NCBI GenBank assembly: GCA_017623475.1
Contig: JAGAPC010000038.1
Location: 22,595-86,594, forward strand
From: Clostridia bacterium
GTDB taxonomy: Bacteria; Bacillota; Clostridia; Oscillospirales; UBA644
Direction: 5' to 3'
Length of the DNA stretch: 64,000 nt
Shown: positions 42,899-51,402 of the stretch, piece after piece
Numbering within the stretch: the stretch's first letter is position 1
Layout: the number at the start of each line of letters is the position of its first letter
The notes under the pieces: model-generated
What the model was told of the DNA's origin: nothing
The model's input: the letters and a program-made list of their open reading frames with translations, nothing else
Databases searched by the model: none
Program-made: the position numbers and the translations under genes

Positions 42899-43495
42899 AA
42901 TCCGGCGTCCGGCTTCGGTAAAAACGATGGAAATATCTTCTGCAAAGGCTTCCTTCAACGCGCAAAAGGCAGGCTCTTCGGCAGTCATGGAAAAGATGAC
43001 GGTATCGGAAAAGGAACGGTCGTTGATGGGGATCTCCAATTTTTCCGCGTGGTAGGTGACGGTTCCGGTTTTGGAATAGGGGAAGGATACGGTGAAATCA
43101 ATAAATTCTACGGCTTCGGTTTTTTCCGCAGCCTCCAACGCACCTGCCGCCGCCTTGGCGTATGCCCGAACCAATCCGCCTGCACCCAGCAGAATTCCGC
43201 CGAAATGGCGGGTGACGACCACCGTTACGTCTTCAAGTCCGTTTTTCTGTATGGCGTTCAGGGTGGGGGCGCCTCCCGTTCCGGAGGGTTCTCCGTCGTC
43301 ACTCATACGCACGGTTCCGTCGTGGATCACGTAGGCAAAAACGTGGTGGCGCGCCTCCGGATCGGCAGCACGAACCCGGGCAACGGCGTCTTTCGCCTCT
43401 GCCTCGGTGGGGGTATAAAAAACTCTGCCGATGAATTGGGATTTCTTTTCGGTAAATTCAAATTCCGCATTTCCGCGGACGGTGAGATAACCCAT
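42887..43495 (-). CDS. yigZ: YigZ/IMPACT-family protein
   Basis: A 202-residue UPF0029 protein. The N-terminal IMPACT domain holds EKKSQFIGR, the signature DGEPSGTGGAPTLNAI and TRHFGGILLGAGGLVRAY. The C-terminal 65 residues match the DUF1949 ferredoxin-like domain. YigZ is widespread and thought to bind nucleic acid or act in translation-related stress, without an agreed function. I start at ATG 43495 (MGYLTVRGNAEFEF), preceded by a weak AGGAGAG; longer frames reach into the divergent promoter region. It is expressed alone. Confidence 0.9.
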   Translation of the reverse strand: MGYLTVRGNAEFEFTEKKSQFIGRVFYTPTEAEAKDAVARVRAADPEARHHVFAYVIHDGTVRMSDDGEPSGTGGAPTLNAIQKNGLEDVTVVVTRHFGGILLGAGGLVRAYAKAAAGALEAAEKTEAVEFIDFTVSFPYSKTGTVTYHAEKLEIPINDRSFSDTVIFSMTAEEPAFCALKEAFAEDISIVFTEAGRRIAPR

Positions 43496-43585
43496 ACGAT
43501 CTCTCCTGAAAAGGTTCTTTTTTCCATTGTACCATATTTTTAACGAAATTTCCAGCAACTTTATTTTAAATTTCGGTAAAATTTC

Positions 43586-43614
43586 TTGCAATTTTTCTCC
43601 GCTTGTGATATAAT
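43586..43614 (+). promoter_or_regulatory. Promoter of holB-ricT
   Basis: TTGCAA (43586-43591) and TATAAT (43609-43614) are 17 bases apart, 80 bases before holB. The -10 is perfect and the -35 has four of six consensus bases. The divergent gene yigZ also starts in this gap; only a lone TACAAT (minus strand, near 43526) hints at its promoter. Confidence 0.72.
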
Positions 43615-43693
43615 AAGAGAGAATATGCTGGGAAAGGGGAGTTTTCGGAATCTTCCGCGACGGTTATACGGGCGGCGATTTTGAGCAATCGGT

Positions 43694-44587
43694 ATGAATT
43701 TTACAGGCTTTTACGGAAACGAACCGATCAAAAAAATCTTGAACACCCATCCCTTCCACGCGTATCTCATTGAAGGACCGAAGGGATCGGGGAAGCACAC
43801 CCTTGCGGATCTGATCACCAACGCCTTGATCTGCGACGGAGAGAATCCCCCCTGCGGAGTCTGCCGACAATGCTACAAATTTCGGGAGAAATGCCATCCG
43901 GATCTCATCGAGATCCCGGCGGATATCCCCGTGGATGAATTGCGTCAGCTCTTGGCGGGCATCGTCCTTTCCCCCAACGACGCAAAGCACAAGGTGTATC
44001 GGATCGACGGGGCGGAAAAGATGCTTGACGCGGCGCAGAATCTGTTGCTGAAAACCCTGGAAGAACCGCCGGAATACGCCGTATTCCTGTTGCTTTGCAC
44101 CACGAAGGAAGGGGTGCTGGAGACGGTTCGCTCCCGCTGTCAGACCTTATCGTTGGCGCCGCTGCCCGAAGAAGTCATTCGGGAGCATTTCGTCAAAGCC
44201 TTCGGAGGCTATGATGAAAAGGCGAAAAACGCCGCCTTGCTGTCCGCCGGTTTTTTGGGGAAAGCGCTGGAAATCTATCAATCCTCGGAGGGCGAATACG
44301 CGGAAAAAAGTAAGGTATTGGAAAAAGCGTTACGGGAAAACGATCCCATTACCGTCTTCCGTATTTTTTCCTTTAAAGAGAGAGAAGAATTGGTCGCGTT
44401 TTACAACGCCTTTTCCCTCCACGTAAAACGCCGCCTTCGGGAAAGCGAAGGGAACGAACGGCTGTTTTTTGCCGATCTTGCAAGGCTTTGGGACGAAGCA
44501 GGAAAGGGAATGCAGACCAACGTAAACGTAAAATTTTGGAACACGAATCTTGCGCGGCTCTGCCGAAAAGCAAGAAGATCATTTTAA
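43694..44587 (+). CDS. holB: DNA polymerase III delta' subunit
   Basis: A 297-residue AAA+ clamp-loader subunit. The P-loop-like GPKGSGKHT (about residue 29) and the zinc cluster CGVCRQCYKFREKCH are present, followed by NLLLKTLEEPP, the SRC motif (SRCQT) and a helical collar domain. It helps load the beta clamp at the fork. No clear RBS is visible before the ATG, which may mean low expression or an unusual start; homology begins right there, so the start is kept. Next comes ricT, the common Firmicutes pairing. Confidence 0.92.
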   Translation: MNFTGFYGNEPIKKILNTHPFHAYLIEGPKGSGKHTLADLITNALICDGENPPCGVCRQCYKFREKCHPDLIEIPADIPVDELRQLLAGIVLSPNDAKHKVYRIDGAEKMLDAAQNLLLKTLEEPPEYAVFLLLCTTKEGVLETVRSRCQTLSLAPLPEEVIREHFVKAFGGYDEKAKNAALLSAGFLGKALEIYQSSEGEYAEKSKVLEKALRENDPITVFRIFSFKEREELVAFYNAFSLHVKRRLRESEGNERLFFADLARLWDEAGKGMQTNVNVKFWNTNLARLCRKARRSF

Positions 44588-44605
44588 ACAGAAAGGATTG
44601 CTCCA

Positions 44606-45562
44606 ATGATCGAAATCATAGGAATCCGCTTCCGCAACGCAGGAAAAATTTATTATTTTGCGCCCAACGGCATCACCGCCCTTCCTGGGCAAAAGGTCAT
44701 CGTTCAGACCGTCCGTGGAATTGAAATCGGCACCGTCGTTTTGGGAAATAAAGAAATTGACGAATCCAAAAATATCAAGGACCTGTCCCCCGTTCTTCGC
44801 CTGGCAACGGAAGAAGATCTGAAACAGGATAACGAAAATCGGAAAAAGGAAAAGAAGGCCTTCGACGTTTGCGTGGACAAGATCAAGCAGCACGGTCTTG
44901 ACATGAAGCTGATCAACGTGGAATACACCTTTGATTGCTCGAAGATCGTATTTTGCTTTACGGCGGACGGTCGCGTGGATTTTCGGGAATTGGTCAAGGA
45001 TCTGGCAGGGGTATTCAAGACGAGAATCGAGCTTCGCCAGATCGGAGTTCGGGATCAGACCAAGTCGGTGGCAGGGCTGGGCTTGTGCGGACGGCAGGTA
45101 TGCTGTGCCTCCTTCTTGTCCGATTTTGATCAGATCACCGTAAAAATGGCGAAGGATCAAGGATTATCCTCCTCTCCCCAAAAAATTTCCGGTCCCTGCG
45201 GAAAGTTGATCTGCTGTCTGTCCTTCGAGCAGAAGGCTTACGAGGAAGATTACAAGGAACTGCCCCGCATGGGCTCTTACGTCAAAACGCCCAACGGATG
45301 CGGAACCGTATGCGAGGTCAACGCCTTAAAGCAGGGCGTGCGGGTGCGGCTGGAGGACAAACCCACCGAGCCGCCGGTCTTCTATAAAAAAGAGGAAATT
45401 TCCTCGCCGGACGGAGATGAATCTCCCAAGCCGGCAGCACCGGTAACGCCGGAGGTCTCCGAAAAATCCGATGCGGAGCAACCCCAAAAGCCCAAGAAAA
45501 AGAAAAAGCATTTCTACAATAAAAATAAAAAGCCTCAACAGAAAAATCAAAACAAGCAATAA
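44606..45562 (+). CDS. ricT: PSP1-domain protein RicT (YaaT)
   Basis: A 318-residue protein with the PSP1 domain (about residues 1-200). Cysteines in GLGLCGRQVCCASF and GPCGKLICCLSFEQ probably ligate one of the two 4Fe-4S clusters known in the RicA-RicF-RicT complex, which promotes RNase Y activity and affects sporulation. The last 60 residues are a Pro/Glu- then Lys-rich tail, likely disordered and RNA-binding. RicA and RicF partners are not in the window. It follows holB by 18 bases with AAAGGA as RBS. Confidence 0.92.
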   Translation: MIEIIGIRFRNAGKIYYFAPNGITALPGQKVIVQTVRGIEIGTVVLGNKEIDESKNIKDLSPVLRLATEEDLKQDNENRKKEKKAFDVCVDKIKQHGLDMKLINVEYTFDCSKIVFCFTADGRVDFRELVKDLAGVFKTRIELRQIGVRDQTKSVAGLGLCGRQVCCASFLSDFDQITVKMAKDQGLSSSPQKISGPCGKLICCLSFEQKAYEEDYKELPRMGSYVKTPNGCGTVCEVNALKQGVRVRLEDKPTEPPVFYKKEEISSPDGDESPKPAAPVTPEVSEKSDAEQPQKPKKKKKHFYNKNKKPQQKNQNKQ

Positions 45563-45569
45563 AACAGGA

Positions 45570-45618
45570 AAACGCCATAGATTCATCTCCGTGAGTCTGT
45601 GGCGTTTCTTTTTTTTTA
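45570..45618 (+). terminator. Intrinsic terminator of holB-ricT
   Basis: A 16-bp stem with two G-T wobbles (arms 45570-45585 and 45592-45607, loop TCTCCG) is followed by a long T-run (CTTTTTTTTT). Confidence 0.9.
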
Positions 45619-45788
45619 AGCATAATCTCCCGATGCACCTTTTTGCGGCAAAAAACTATGATGATATAGGACGGCTTTTTTATTTTCCGAAATTTGGGTT
45701 GATTAAAATCCGAGGAAACGGAGGAAAATAATACTGTCCCAAGGATTTGAAAAAGAAATTACATGGAAAATCATAGGAGGATCAAGGA

Positions 45789-46169
45789 ATGCCGCTGATT
45801 CGTCGAGGAGATATTTATTATGCGGATTTAAGCCCGGTGGTAGGATCGGAGCAAGGGGGAATCCGACCGGTTTTGATCGTTCAGAACGACGTGGGCAACA
45901 AGCACAGCCCCACGGTCATCGCCGCCGCCATTACCAGCCGGATCAACAAAAACCGATTACCTACCCACATTGAGGTCGATGCCCGAAATTACGGTCTTGC
46001 AAGGGATTCCATTATTCTGTTGGAGCAGATTCGGACGTTAGACAAGCGCCGATTAAAGGAACGGATGGGGCATTTGGATCGGGATGCGATGGATCGGGTC
46101 GATCGCGCCATTTCCATCAGCTTTGGGCTGGAAACCTCTCCCCTTTCCCGGGAAGAACGAAACGCATAA
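45789..46169 (+). CDS. mazF: MazF/NdoA-type mRNA interferase, no adjacent antitoxin
   Basis: A 126-residue toxin-family endoribonuclease. The N-terminal [23 protein letters not shown] motif (shown in part; catalytic Arg) and [10 protein letters not shown] are hallmarks of PemK/MazF/NdoA, which cut mRNA at short sites such as UACAU in Bacillus. A strong RBS (AGGAGGATCAAGG) precedes the ATG. The antitoxin gene that usually lies just upstream is absent: the 170 bases before it hold only a 32-codon frame without RBS or AbrB-like features. In Bacillus ndoA follows alr and an antitoxin; neither is here. Confidence 0.92.
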   Translation: MPLIRRGDIYYADLSPVVGSEQGGIRPVLIVQNDVGNKHSPTVIAAAITSRINKNRLPTHIEVDARNYGLARDSIILLEQIRTLDKRRLKERMGHLDRDAMDRVDRAISISFGLETSPLSREERNA

Positions 46170-46174
46170 AAGAG

Positions 46175-46205
46175 AAAACCGCCGGATTTCCGGCGGTTGT
46201 TCTTA
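46175..46205 (-). terminator. Terminator shared by mazF and the yicC-thiN operon
   Basis: A 10-bp stem (AACCGCCGGA / TCCGGCGGTT) with a tight loop. On the minus strand it is followed by TTTTCTCTTTT, so it ends the long minus-strand operon well; on the plus strand the T-run is poor, but it lies right after the mazF stop. Confidence 0.8.
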
Positions 46206-46216
46206 TGTGGGTTCCA

Positions 46217-46330
46217 TCAGCAGCAGCGGTCGTTGTCGCATCCGCAGCCGTTGTTGCCGTAAACGGCGAAGATAATAACGGCGGCGATAAGGACGGTCCA
46301 GAAATAGTAGTTGGTGTTGCAATTCATCAT
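46217..46330 (-). CDS. 37-residue Cys-rich membrane peptide (previously easy to miss)
   Basis: A small gene after thiN with an excellent RBS (AAGGAGG, 7 bases before ATG). The peptide has an aromatic N-terminus (MMNCNTNYYFW), one hydrophobic helix (TVLIAAVIIFAVYG) and a Cys-rich hydrophilic tail (NNGCGCDNDRCC). It resembles in style the tiny YjcZ/SpoVM-type spore peptides but I recognise no family. In Bacillus spoVM lies at this very position, after thiN, though the sequences are not alike. A terminator follows the stop by 12 bases. Real expression is likely; function is unknown. Confidence 0.65.
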   Translation of the reverse strand: MMNCNTNYYFWTVLIAAVIIFAVYGNNGCGCDNDRCC

Positions 46331-46411
46331 AAGAAAGCCTCCTTGAATTCCAGGGGATTCTCGATCCCACTGTTCATGCCATCTTATGCGCGGGGAAAAA
46401 AATGTGTGAAA

Positions 46412-47029
46412 TCAATCGGAGGTGCGGATTACGGCGACCCGTCCCGCTTCGGCAGAGATCCTTGCCCGTTGCGAGCAGATCTCGTTACTGACCGCCAAGG
46501 GGAAATCGTAGGTCAAAACGGCGTTGCGAAGGGGATATTTAAACCCTTCCAGCGTCACGCCCCTGACCTCCGGAGTCAGAGCTAAAAGGGAAAGATACGA
46601 GGCGGTGCCGCGGGTGTATTCTTTGGAAAACGGAGCCTTCAGAACCTCAATCGACTGTTGTCCGTCACTCATGGAGGCTTCCGCCCCGTGGGAGATCAGA
46701 AAATTCAAGGTCTGAACGGCGCCGAGGGTGTGATCTAACCGACCGCCGATGCCCCCGGCGATCAAAAACTCCCGAACGCCCCGATCCAGCCCAAGACGGG
46801 CGGCGAACATGGCGTCCGTATCGTCCTTTTCCGCAGGAAGACGGATGATTTCGGCATGAGTCGGCAATTCCCCCGAATAAGAATCAAAATCCCCCAATAC
46901 GATCGACGGCGTAACTCCGCAGCGGCGGGCGTATTCCAACCCGGAATCGGCGCAGACGATCACGTCGTCGGGGCGCAGCTGCCCGGGGGGAAGGGTGGAT
47001 TTTGACCAACAGAAAATAACCCATCTCAT
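46412..47029 (-). CDS. thiN: Thiamine pyrophosphokinase
   Basis: A 205-residue enzyme that converts thiamine to thiamine diphosphate. Signature motifs are DSGLEYARRCG, LGDFDSY, PAEKDDTDAM and GGIGGRLDHTLG, in the expected order. I start at ATG 47029, which overlaps the rsgA stop as ATGA with GGGAGG 7 bases upstream. In Bacillus an rpe gene stands between rsgA and thiN; here it is missing. Length is normal. Confidence 0.92.
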   Translation of the reverse strand: MRWVIFCWSKSTLPPGQLRPDDVIVCADSGLEYARRCGVTPSIVLGDFDSYSGELPTHAEIIRLPAEKDDTDAMFAARLGLDRGVREFLIAGGIGGRLDHTLGAVQTLNFLISHGAEASMSDGQQSIEVLKAPFSKEYTRGTASYLSLLALTPEVRGVTLEGFKYPLRNAVLTYDFPLAVSNEICSQRARISAEAGRVAVIRTSD

Positions 47030-47889
47030 TTGGCTACCTCCCATAGACGCAGGGGACCGATCTCCTCGTACATCCGAAGATAATTTTCATATCGGGAACG
47101 GGGAATTTTCCCCTCGTCCGCCGCGGCACGGACGGAACAGCCCTTTTCCTTTCCGTGGGCGCAATCCCGAAAATAACATTCCCCCAAATAGGGTTCGAAT
47201 TCCGGGAAATAATCGGACAAAAAAGAACGGTCGTACAAGCCGCAGGGGGCAAATTCCAACTCGGAAAAGCCCGGGGTATCTGCCAAAAAGCCCCCTTCAA
47301 AGGGGTATAATTCCACCGCGCGGGTGGTATGTCTTCCCCGCTGCAATTTTCGGCTGATCTCCCCCGTTTGGCGGAGGAAATCCGGAGCAAGGGCGTTCAT
47401 CAAGGTCGATTTTCCCACGCCGGAAAGTCCGGCAAAGGCGCTGATTTTATCCTTCATCAAAGCCCGAAGCGTATCTACGTTTTCCCCGGTTTTTGCGCAA
47501 ACCGAGAAGCAGGGATATCCGATGGAGGAATAAATATCACGCACCGACAAAGGATCCTCCAGGTCGGTCTTATTCAAGACCAAAATGGGAGAAACCCCAC
47601 AATGTCGGGCGATTACGGTAAGCTTATCCAGCGTATAAAGGTTCGGTAAGGGATCGGTCAGAGCGACGACGATCACCAGCTGATCGATATTTGCCACGGC
47701 AGGGCGGGGCAGTACGTTGCGGCGGGGGAGAATTTTGGTGATCACGCCGTCGGAAAATTCCACCTGATCCCCGACGTACAGAATATTGCGATCCCGCTTC
47801 AATCCGCCGCGGCCGCGACATTCATAGATCTGTCCGTCCCGAAAGACCTCGTAAAGCCCTCCGAGTCCGCGAATTACGATTCCTTCCAT
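47026..47889 (-). CDS. rsgA: Ribosome small subunit-dependent GTPase RsgA
   Basis: A 287-residue circularly permuted GTPase that checks maturation of the 30S subunit. An N-terminal OB fold (about 1-65) is followed by the permuted G motifs: NKTD (G4) first, then GLSGVGKSTLMN (G1) and DTPGFSE (G3). The C-terminal zinc knuckle CYFRDCAHGKEKGC binds RNA. It begins one base after the prkC stop. Known Bacillus CpgA is phosphorylated by PrkC, whose gene is next door. All motifs are intact. Confidence 0.95.
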   Translation of the reverse strand: MEGIVIRGLGGLYEVFRDGQIYECRGRGGLKRDRNILYVGDQVEFSDGVITKILPRRNVLPRPAVANIDQLVIVVALTDPLPNLYTLDKLTVIARHCGVSPILVLNKTDLEDPLSVRDIYSSIGYPCFSVCAKTGENVDTLRALMKDKISAFAGLSGVGKSTLMNALAPDFLRQTGEISRKLQRGRHTTRAVELYPFEGGFLADTPGFSELEFAPCGLYDRSFLSDYFPEFEPYLGECYFRDCAHGKEKGCSVRAAADEGKIPRSRYENYLRMYEEIGPLRLWEVAK

Positions 47890-47890
47890 A

Positions 47891-49576
47891 TTATCCCGCA
47901 GACCCCGTTCCCTTGCTGACGGTGATGGTGATGGTTTCGGAAAGAGAGACCACCGAATCTGCCGGCACCGATTGAGAAATAACCTGTCCTTCGGGAACGT
48001 CGTCCTTTTGAACCTCGTTGATGGAAACGGAGGTCAATCCCTTTTTATAAAGCGCGGTAATGGCGGTTTCCTTGGAAGATCCGATCAAATTGGGCATGAT
48101 CGCCTCGGTGATGGCGGCGCGGACGTTGACGTAAATCGTGACGGTCGTACCCTCGGTCACCTCGGTGCCTTCCGCCGGCTCGCACCGCAAAACGACGCCC
48201 TCGTCCAGGGCAACGTTGCCTACCTCGGTCTTGCGCAGGTATGTCAATCCTGCGTTTTTCAGCGCGGCGATGGCTTGATTTTCGGTTTTCCCGGAGATCT
48301 CCGGAATAACGATATTTCTGCCGCCCTTACTGATGACGAGGGTAATTTCCGACCCGGAAACCACCGATTCTCCGTAGGTGGGGGATTGCTCCAAGACGAT
48401 CCCCTCCTCCACGGCGTTGTCAAATTCATATTGAAGGTTGAATTTAAAGTTTTTTGCCACCTCGTAGCTTGCCTCAATATCGTCGTAGGACATCCCGACG
48501 TATTGGGGAACGTTGACGTATTCCTGGTACAGATTGGAGACGACGGCAACCATCAATCCGACGCCCGAAAAGACCAGCAACGCGGAAAGCAGAAGGGCGC
48601 AGATCACCGAAAGCTGATTGTTGCGGGCAAACACGTAGGTATCGTCGTCTTCGGGATAAAGGGCGCGGAAAAATCCCGCAATTCCCTTGCGTTTTTTCGT
48701 ATTCTTCCCCGGAACGCGGTATTCCTTCGGATAGGGGAACAGGGCGTCGGGATCTGCCTCCAGAGCTTCCAGATCGTTGAGCATTTCCGTAGCGTCCTGA
48801 TACCGTTGGGAGGGATTTTTCGCCATAGCGCGGAAGATGACCTGCTGGAATCCGATGGGCAATTCCGGAATCAGCTTACAGGGAGGATACGGAGGCTTTT
48901 CCACCTGCATCCGAGCAACGTCCACGGGAGAGGGGGCGTCGAAGGGAAGCTTTCCGGTAAGCATGGCGTACATCATAACGCCCACGGAATAAAGGTCGGA
49001 TCGGTTGTCGGTAACGTCGCCCTTTGCCTGCTCGGGGGAAATATAATGTACCGATCCCACCGCCTCGTCGGAGATGGAATCGTCCTCAAAGCTGGGCACC
49101 GTGGCAATTCCGAAATCGGTGACCTTTACCGTGGCATCGGACAAAAGAAGAATGTTTTCGGGCTTGATATCGTGATGCACCACGCCACGCTCGTGGGCGT
49201 GGGACAGGGCGCTTAAAATCTGACGAAGATAGTGGATAGTCTCTTCGGGAGAAAGGGTGCGCTTCTGATCCATCCGATCCTTCAGCGTAACGCCGTCCAC
49301 GTATTCCATGACGATATACTGCAGGCGTCCCTCGAAATTTACGTCGCAGACGTTAACGATGTTGGGATGGGACATCAGGGCGATGGCGCGGGATTCGTTA
49401 TAAAAACGGCGGCGGGACTCCTGATCCCCCAGACGGTCGGCGCGCAGAACCTTCAGAGAAACCTCCCGTCCCTCCAAAAGATCGTGAGCACGGAAAACGA
49501 CGGACATTCCGCCGACCCCCAAGGTATTCCGAATCTGATAGCGATTGTTGACAATACTTCCGATCAGCTGTTTCAT
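47891..49576 (-). CDS. prkC: PASTA-domain Ser/Thr protein kinase (PrkC-type)
   Basis: A 561-residue transmembrane kinase. The kinase domain (about 12-275) has the glycine loop LGVGGMSVVF, lysine K42, VTDFGIA (D154) and the APE-like SPEQ. The catalytic HRD motif reads HHD (residues 134-136), so the usual Arg is replaced by His. A juxtamembrane basic segment and one helix (about 330-352) lead to three external PASTA repeats (about 358-560), which bind muropeptides or lipid II. Such kinases coordinate wall synthesis and germination. It overlaps the phosphatase gene by ATGA, forming the usual kinase-phosphatase pair. Confidence 0.95.
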   Translation of the reverse strand: MKQLIGSIVNNRYQIRNTLGVGGMSVVFRAHDLLEGREVSLKVLRADRLGDQESRRRFYNESRAIALMSHPNIVNVCDVNFEGRLQYIVMEYVDGVTLKDRMDQKRTLSPEETIHYLRQILSALSHAHERGVVHHDIKPENILLLSDATVKVTDFGIATVPSFEDDSISDEAVGSVHYISPEQAKGDVTDNRSDLYSVGVMMYAMLTGKLPFDAPSPVDVARMQVEKPPYPPCKLIPELPIGFQQVIFRAMAKNPSQRYQDATEMLNDLEALEADPDALFPYPKEYRVPGKNTKKRKGIAGFFRALYPEDDDTYVFARNNQLSVICALLLSALLVFSGVGLMVAVVSNLYQEYVNVPQYVGMSYDDIEASYEVAKNFKFNLQYEFDNAVEEGIVLEQSPTYGESVVSGSEITLVISKGGRNIVIPEISGKTENQAIAALKNAGLTYLRKTEVGNVALDEGVVLRCEPAEGTEVTEGTTVTIYVNVRAAITEAIMPNLIGSSKETAITALYKKGLTSVSINEVQKDDVPEGQVISQSVPADSVVSLSETITITVSKGTGSAG

Positions 49577-50325
49577 TTCAGGCTCGCCTCCGTTTCATCT
49601 TCATACAAAATCCCGACGGTGATATTGTCGGGTCCTCCCCCTTCCAGGGCTTTGGAAATCAGCGCCGAAGCGAGGTGTTCGGGGGGATTTTCCCGAAGGA
49701 TCTCCGACAGTGCGGCGTCATCCACCGGAACGGTCAAGCCGTCGGTGCAAAGTAAAAATAGGTCTCCGCTGCGAAGATCGGAAAAGACGATCTCCGGCTG
49801 GGAATCCTCCGCGTACCCCAGGGTGCGGGTAATCACGTTGCGGCGGGGATGCTTTTGACTTTCTTCCGCGGAAATCTCTCCCCGATCGATCATTTCCTGC
49901 ACCAGGGAATGATCCTTGGTCAAACGGCGGAGCGTTCCGTTGCGGTACAGATAGGCACGGCTGTCCCCCACGTGGGCGATACAGACCTTTTTCCCCAAAC
50001 GGACCGCCAGCACGACCGTAGAGCCCATGCCGGCAAATTCGGGAGATTCCGCGCCGGTTTGTGCGATCAGCAGGCTGACCCGGGCGATGACGTCCGAAAG
50101 GATCGATTTTAATTCCTTGGTTCGCACGGACGGAGTCAGACGATGGGTTAAAAGCTCGTAAAAGCCGCGCACGGCAATCTCCGAAGCCACGTTTCCGCCT
50201 CGGTGACCGCCCATACCGTCACAAACGACCAAAAACTGCACGTCGGAATTCAGCCGTCCCTGACAGAAGGCGTCCTGGTTGGAGGCGCGCTTTTTTCCCA
50301 CGTCGGTCATCACGTAAGATTTCAC
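49573..50325 (-). CDS. prpC: PP2C-type Ser/Thr phosphatase (PrpC)
   Basis: A 250-residue PPM phosphatase. Metal-binding motifs are SNQDAF (motif 1), VCDGMGGHRGG (motif 2), THVGDSRAYLY-like AHVGDSRAYLY, LCTDGL and GGPDNITV. It dephosphorylates PrkC and its targets. The start is GTG, with AAAGGGAT 8 bases upstream. It overlaps prkC by four bases. No deviation from the family except a slightly short N-terminus. Confidence 0.94.
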   Translation of the reverse strand: MKSYVMTDVGKKRASNQDAFCQGRLNSDVQFLVVCDGMGGHRGGNVASEIAVRGFYELLTHRLTPSVRTKELKSILSDVIARVSLLIAQTGAESPEFAGMGSTVVLAVRLGKKVCIAHVGDSRAYLYRNGTLRRLTKDHSLVQEMIDRGEISAEESQKHPRRNVITRTLGYAEDSQPEIVFSDLRSGDLFLLCTDGLTVPVDDAALSEILRENPPEHLASALISKALEGGGPDNITVGILYEDETEASLK

Positions 50326-50367
50326 GGTAAAAGATCCCTTTCTTTCTTGAGAAAATCAGAGGAAAAA

Positions 50368-51399
50368 TCAGTTTTTATGCTCTCGTTCGAAGCGAGCGCG
50401 TAATTGTCCGCAGGATGCGTCGATATCCTTGCCCAATTTTCGGCGGCAGGTTACGTTGATCCCCTGCTCGGACAAAAGAGAAGAAAAACGGCGGATCCGA
50501 TCGGGGGTGGAGGGTTGAAAATCCCGTTCGTCCACGTGATTCATGGGAATCAAATTGACGTGCGCCAATTTTCCCTTCAGGCGGCGGGCAAGCAAACGGG
50601 CGTGGTCGGGGGTATCGTTGACCCCGTTGATCATGATGTATTCGTAAGAAATGCGGCGGCCGGTGGCGGCAAGATAGCGGTCGCAGGCGGCAAGCAATTC
50701 CTCCACGGGATAAGTACGGTTGATCGGCATGAGAAGGTTTCTCGTCTCGTTATCAGGAGCGTGGAGAGATACCGAAAGGGTGATCTGCAAATTCTCCGCC
50801 GCCAAGCGGTCGATCTTGGGAACCAAGCCGCAGGTGGAGACCGAAATATGCCGCTGGCTCATGCCAAACCCTTTGGGAGAAGTGAGATTTCGGATAAAGG
50901 TGACCAGGTTATCGTAGTTATCCAGGGGCTCGCCGACCCCCATGACCACCACGTGGGAGACCGGGTCGGTACGGTTGATATAGGTGATCTGGGCAAGCAT
51001 CTCCCCTGCCGTCAGATTCCGAACCCTTCCTTTCAAGGTCGAGGCACAGAAGCGGCACCCCATATTGCACCCGACCTGAGACGAGATGCAGACGGAATTT
51101 CCGTGCTCGTACCGCATCAGAACCGTTTCCACGTGATTTCCGTCGGCAAGACGGAAAAGATATTTTTTCGTGCCGTCCGACGACCGGCTGCACGCGGCTT
51201 GCTCTACGGTGGCAAGGGTACAGGTTTGGTTTAATTTTTCCCGAAGATCCTTGGACAGATCGGACATTTCGTCAAAGGACGAAACGCCCCGTGCCAGCCA
51301 GCGGTAAATCTGTCCGCCGCGAAAGGACGGAAGCCCGAAGGCTTGGACCGCTTCGGTCAAGGATTCCAAGGTGAGGGATGAAAGATCGATCTTTTCCAA
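50368..51399 (-). CDS. rlmN: 23S rRNA/tRNA adenine-C2 methyltransferase RlmN
   Basis: A 343-residue radical SAM methyltransferase that makes m2A2503 in 23S rRNA and m2A37 in tRNA. The cluster motif CNMGCRFC (CxxxCxxC) lies near residue 115, the two methyl-transfer cysteines in VSTCGLVPKI and DASCGQLR are both present, and MGVGEPLDNYDN is a family motif. The start is TTG, with GGAGA at the end of the upstream gene as RBS; no nearer ATG fits. Here the rsmB gene that precedes it in many relatives is absent. Confidence 0.94.
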   Translation of the reverse strand: MEKIDLSSLTLESLTEAVQAFGLPSFRGGQIYRWLARGVSSFDEMSDLSKDLREKLNQTCTLATVEQAACSRSSDGTKKYLFRLADGNHVETVLMRYEHGNSVCISSQVGCNMGCRFCASTLKGRVRNLTAGEMLAQITYINRTDPVSHVVVMGVGEPLDNYDNLVTFIRNLTSPKGFGMSQRHISVSTCGLVPKIDRLAAENLQITLSVSLHAPDNETRNLLMPINRTYPVEELLAACDRYLAATGRRISYEYIMINGVNDTPDHARLLARRLKGKLAHVNLIPMNHVDERDFQPSTPDRIRRFSSLLSEQGINVTCRRKLGKDIDASCGQLRARFEREHKN

Positions 51400-51402
51400 A
51401 TT

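Noticed and set aside
43625..43684. 19-codon frame before holB (MLGKGSFRNLPRRLYGRRF)
   Set aside because: It follows an AAGAGAG stretch but has no conserved features and ends before holB; a leader peptide cannot be supported.
45633..45731. 32-codon frame before mazF as an antitoxin
   Set aside because: No RBS, no AbrB/RHH-like sequence, and a composition not matching MazE or EndoAI.
46330..46380. 16-codon frame overlapping the start of the small Cys-rich gene
   Set aside because: It has no clear RBS and codes through the RBS of the next frame; probably incidental.
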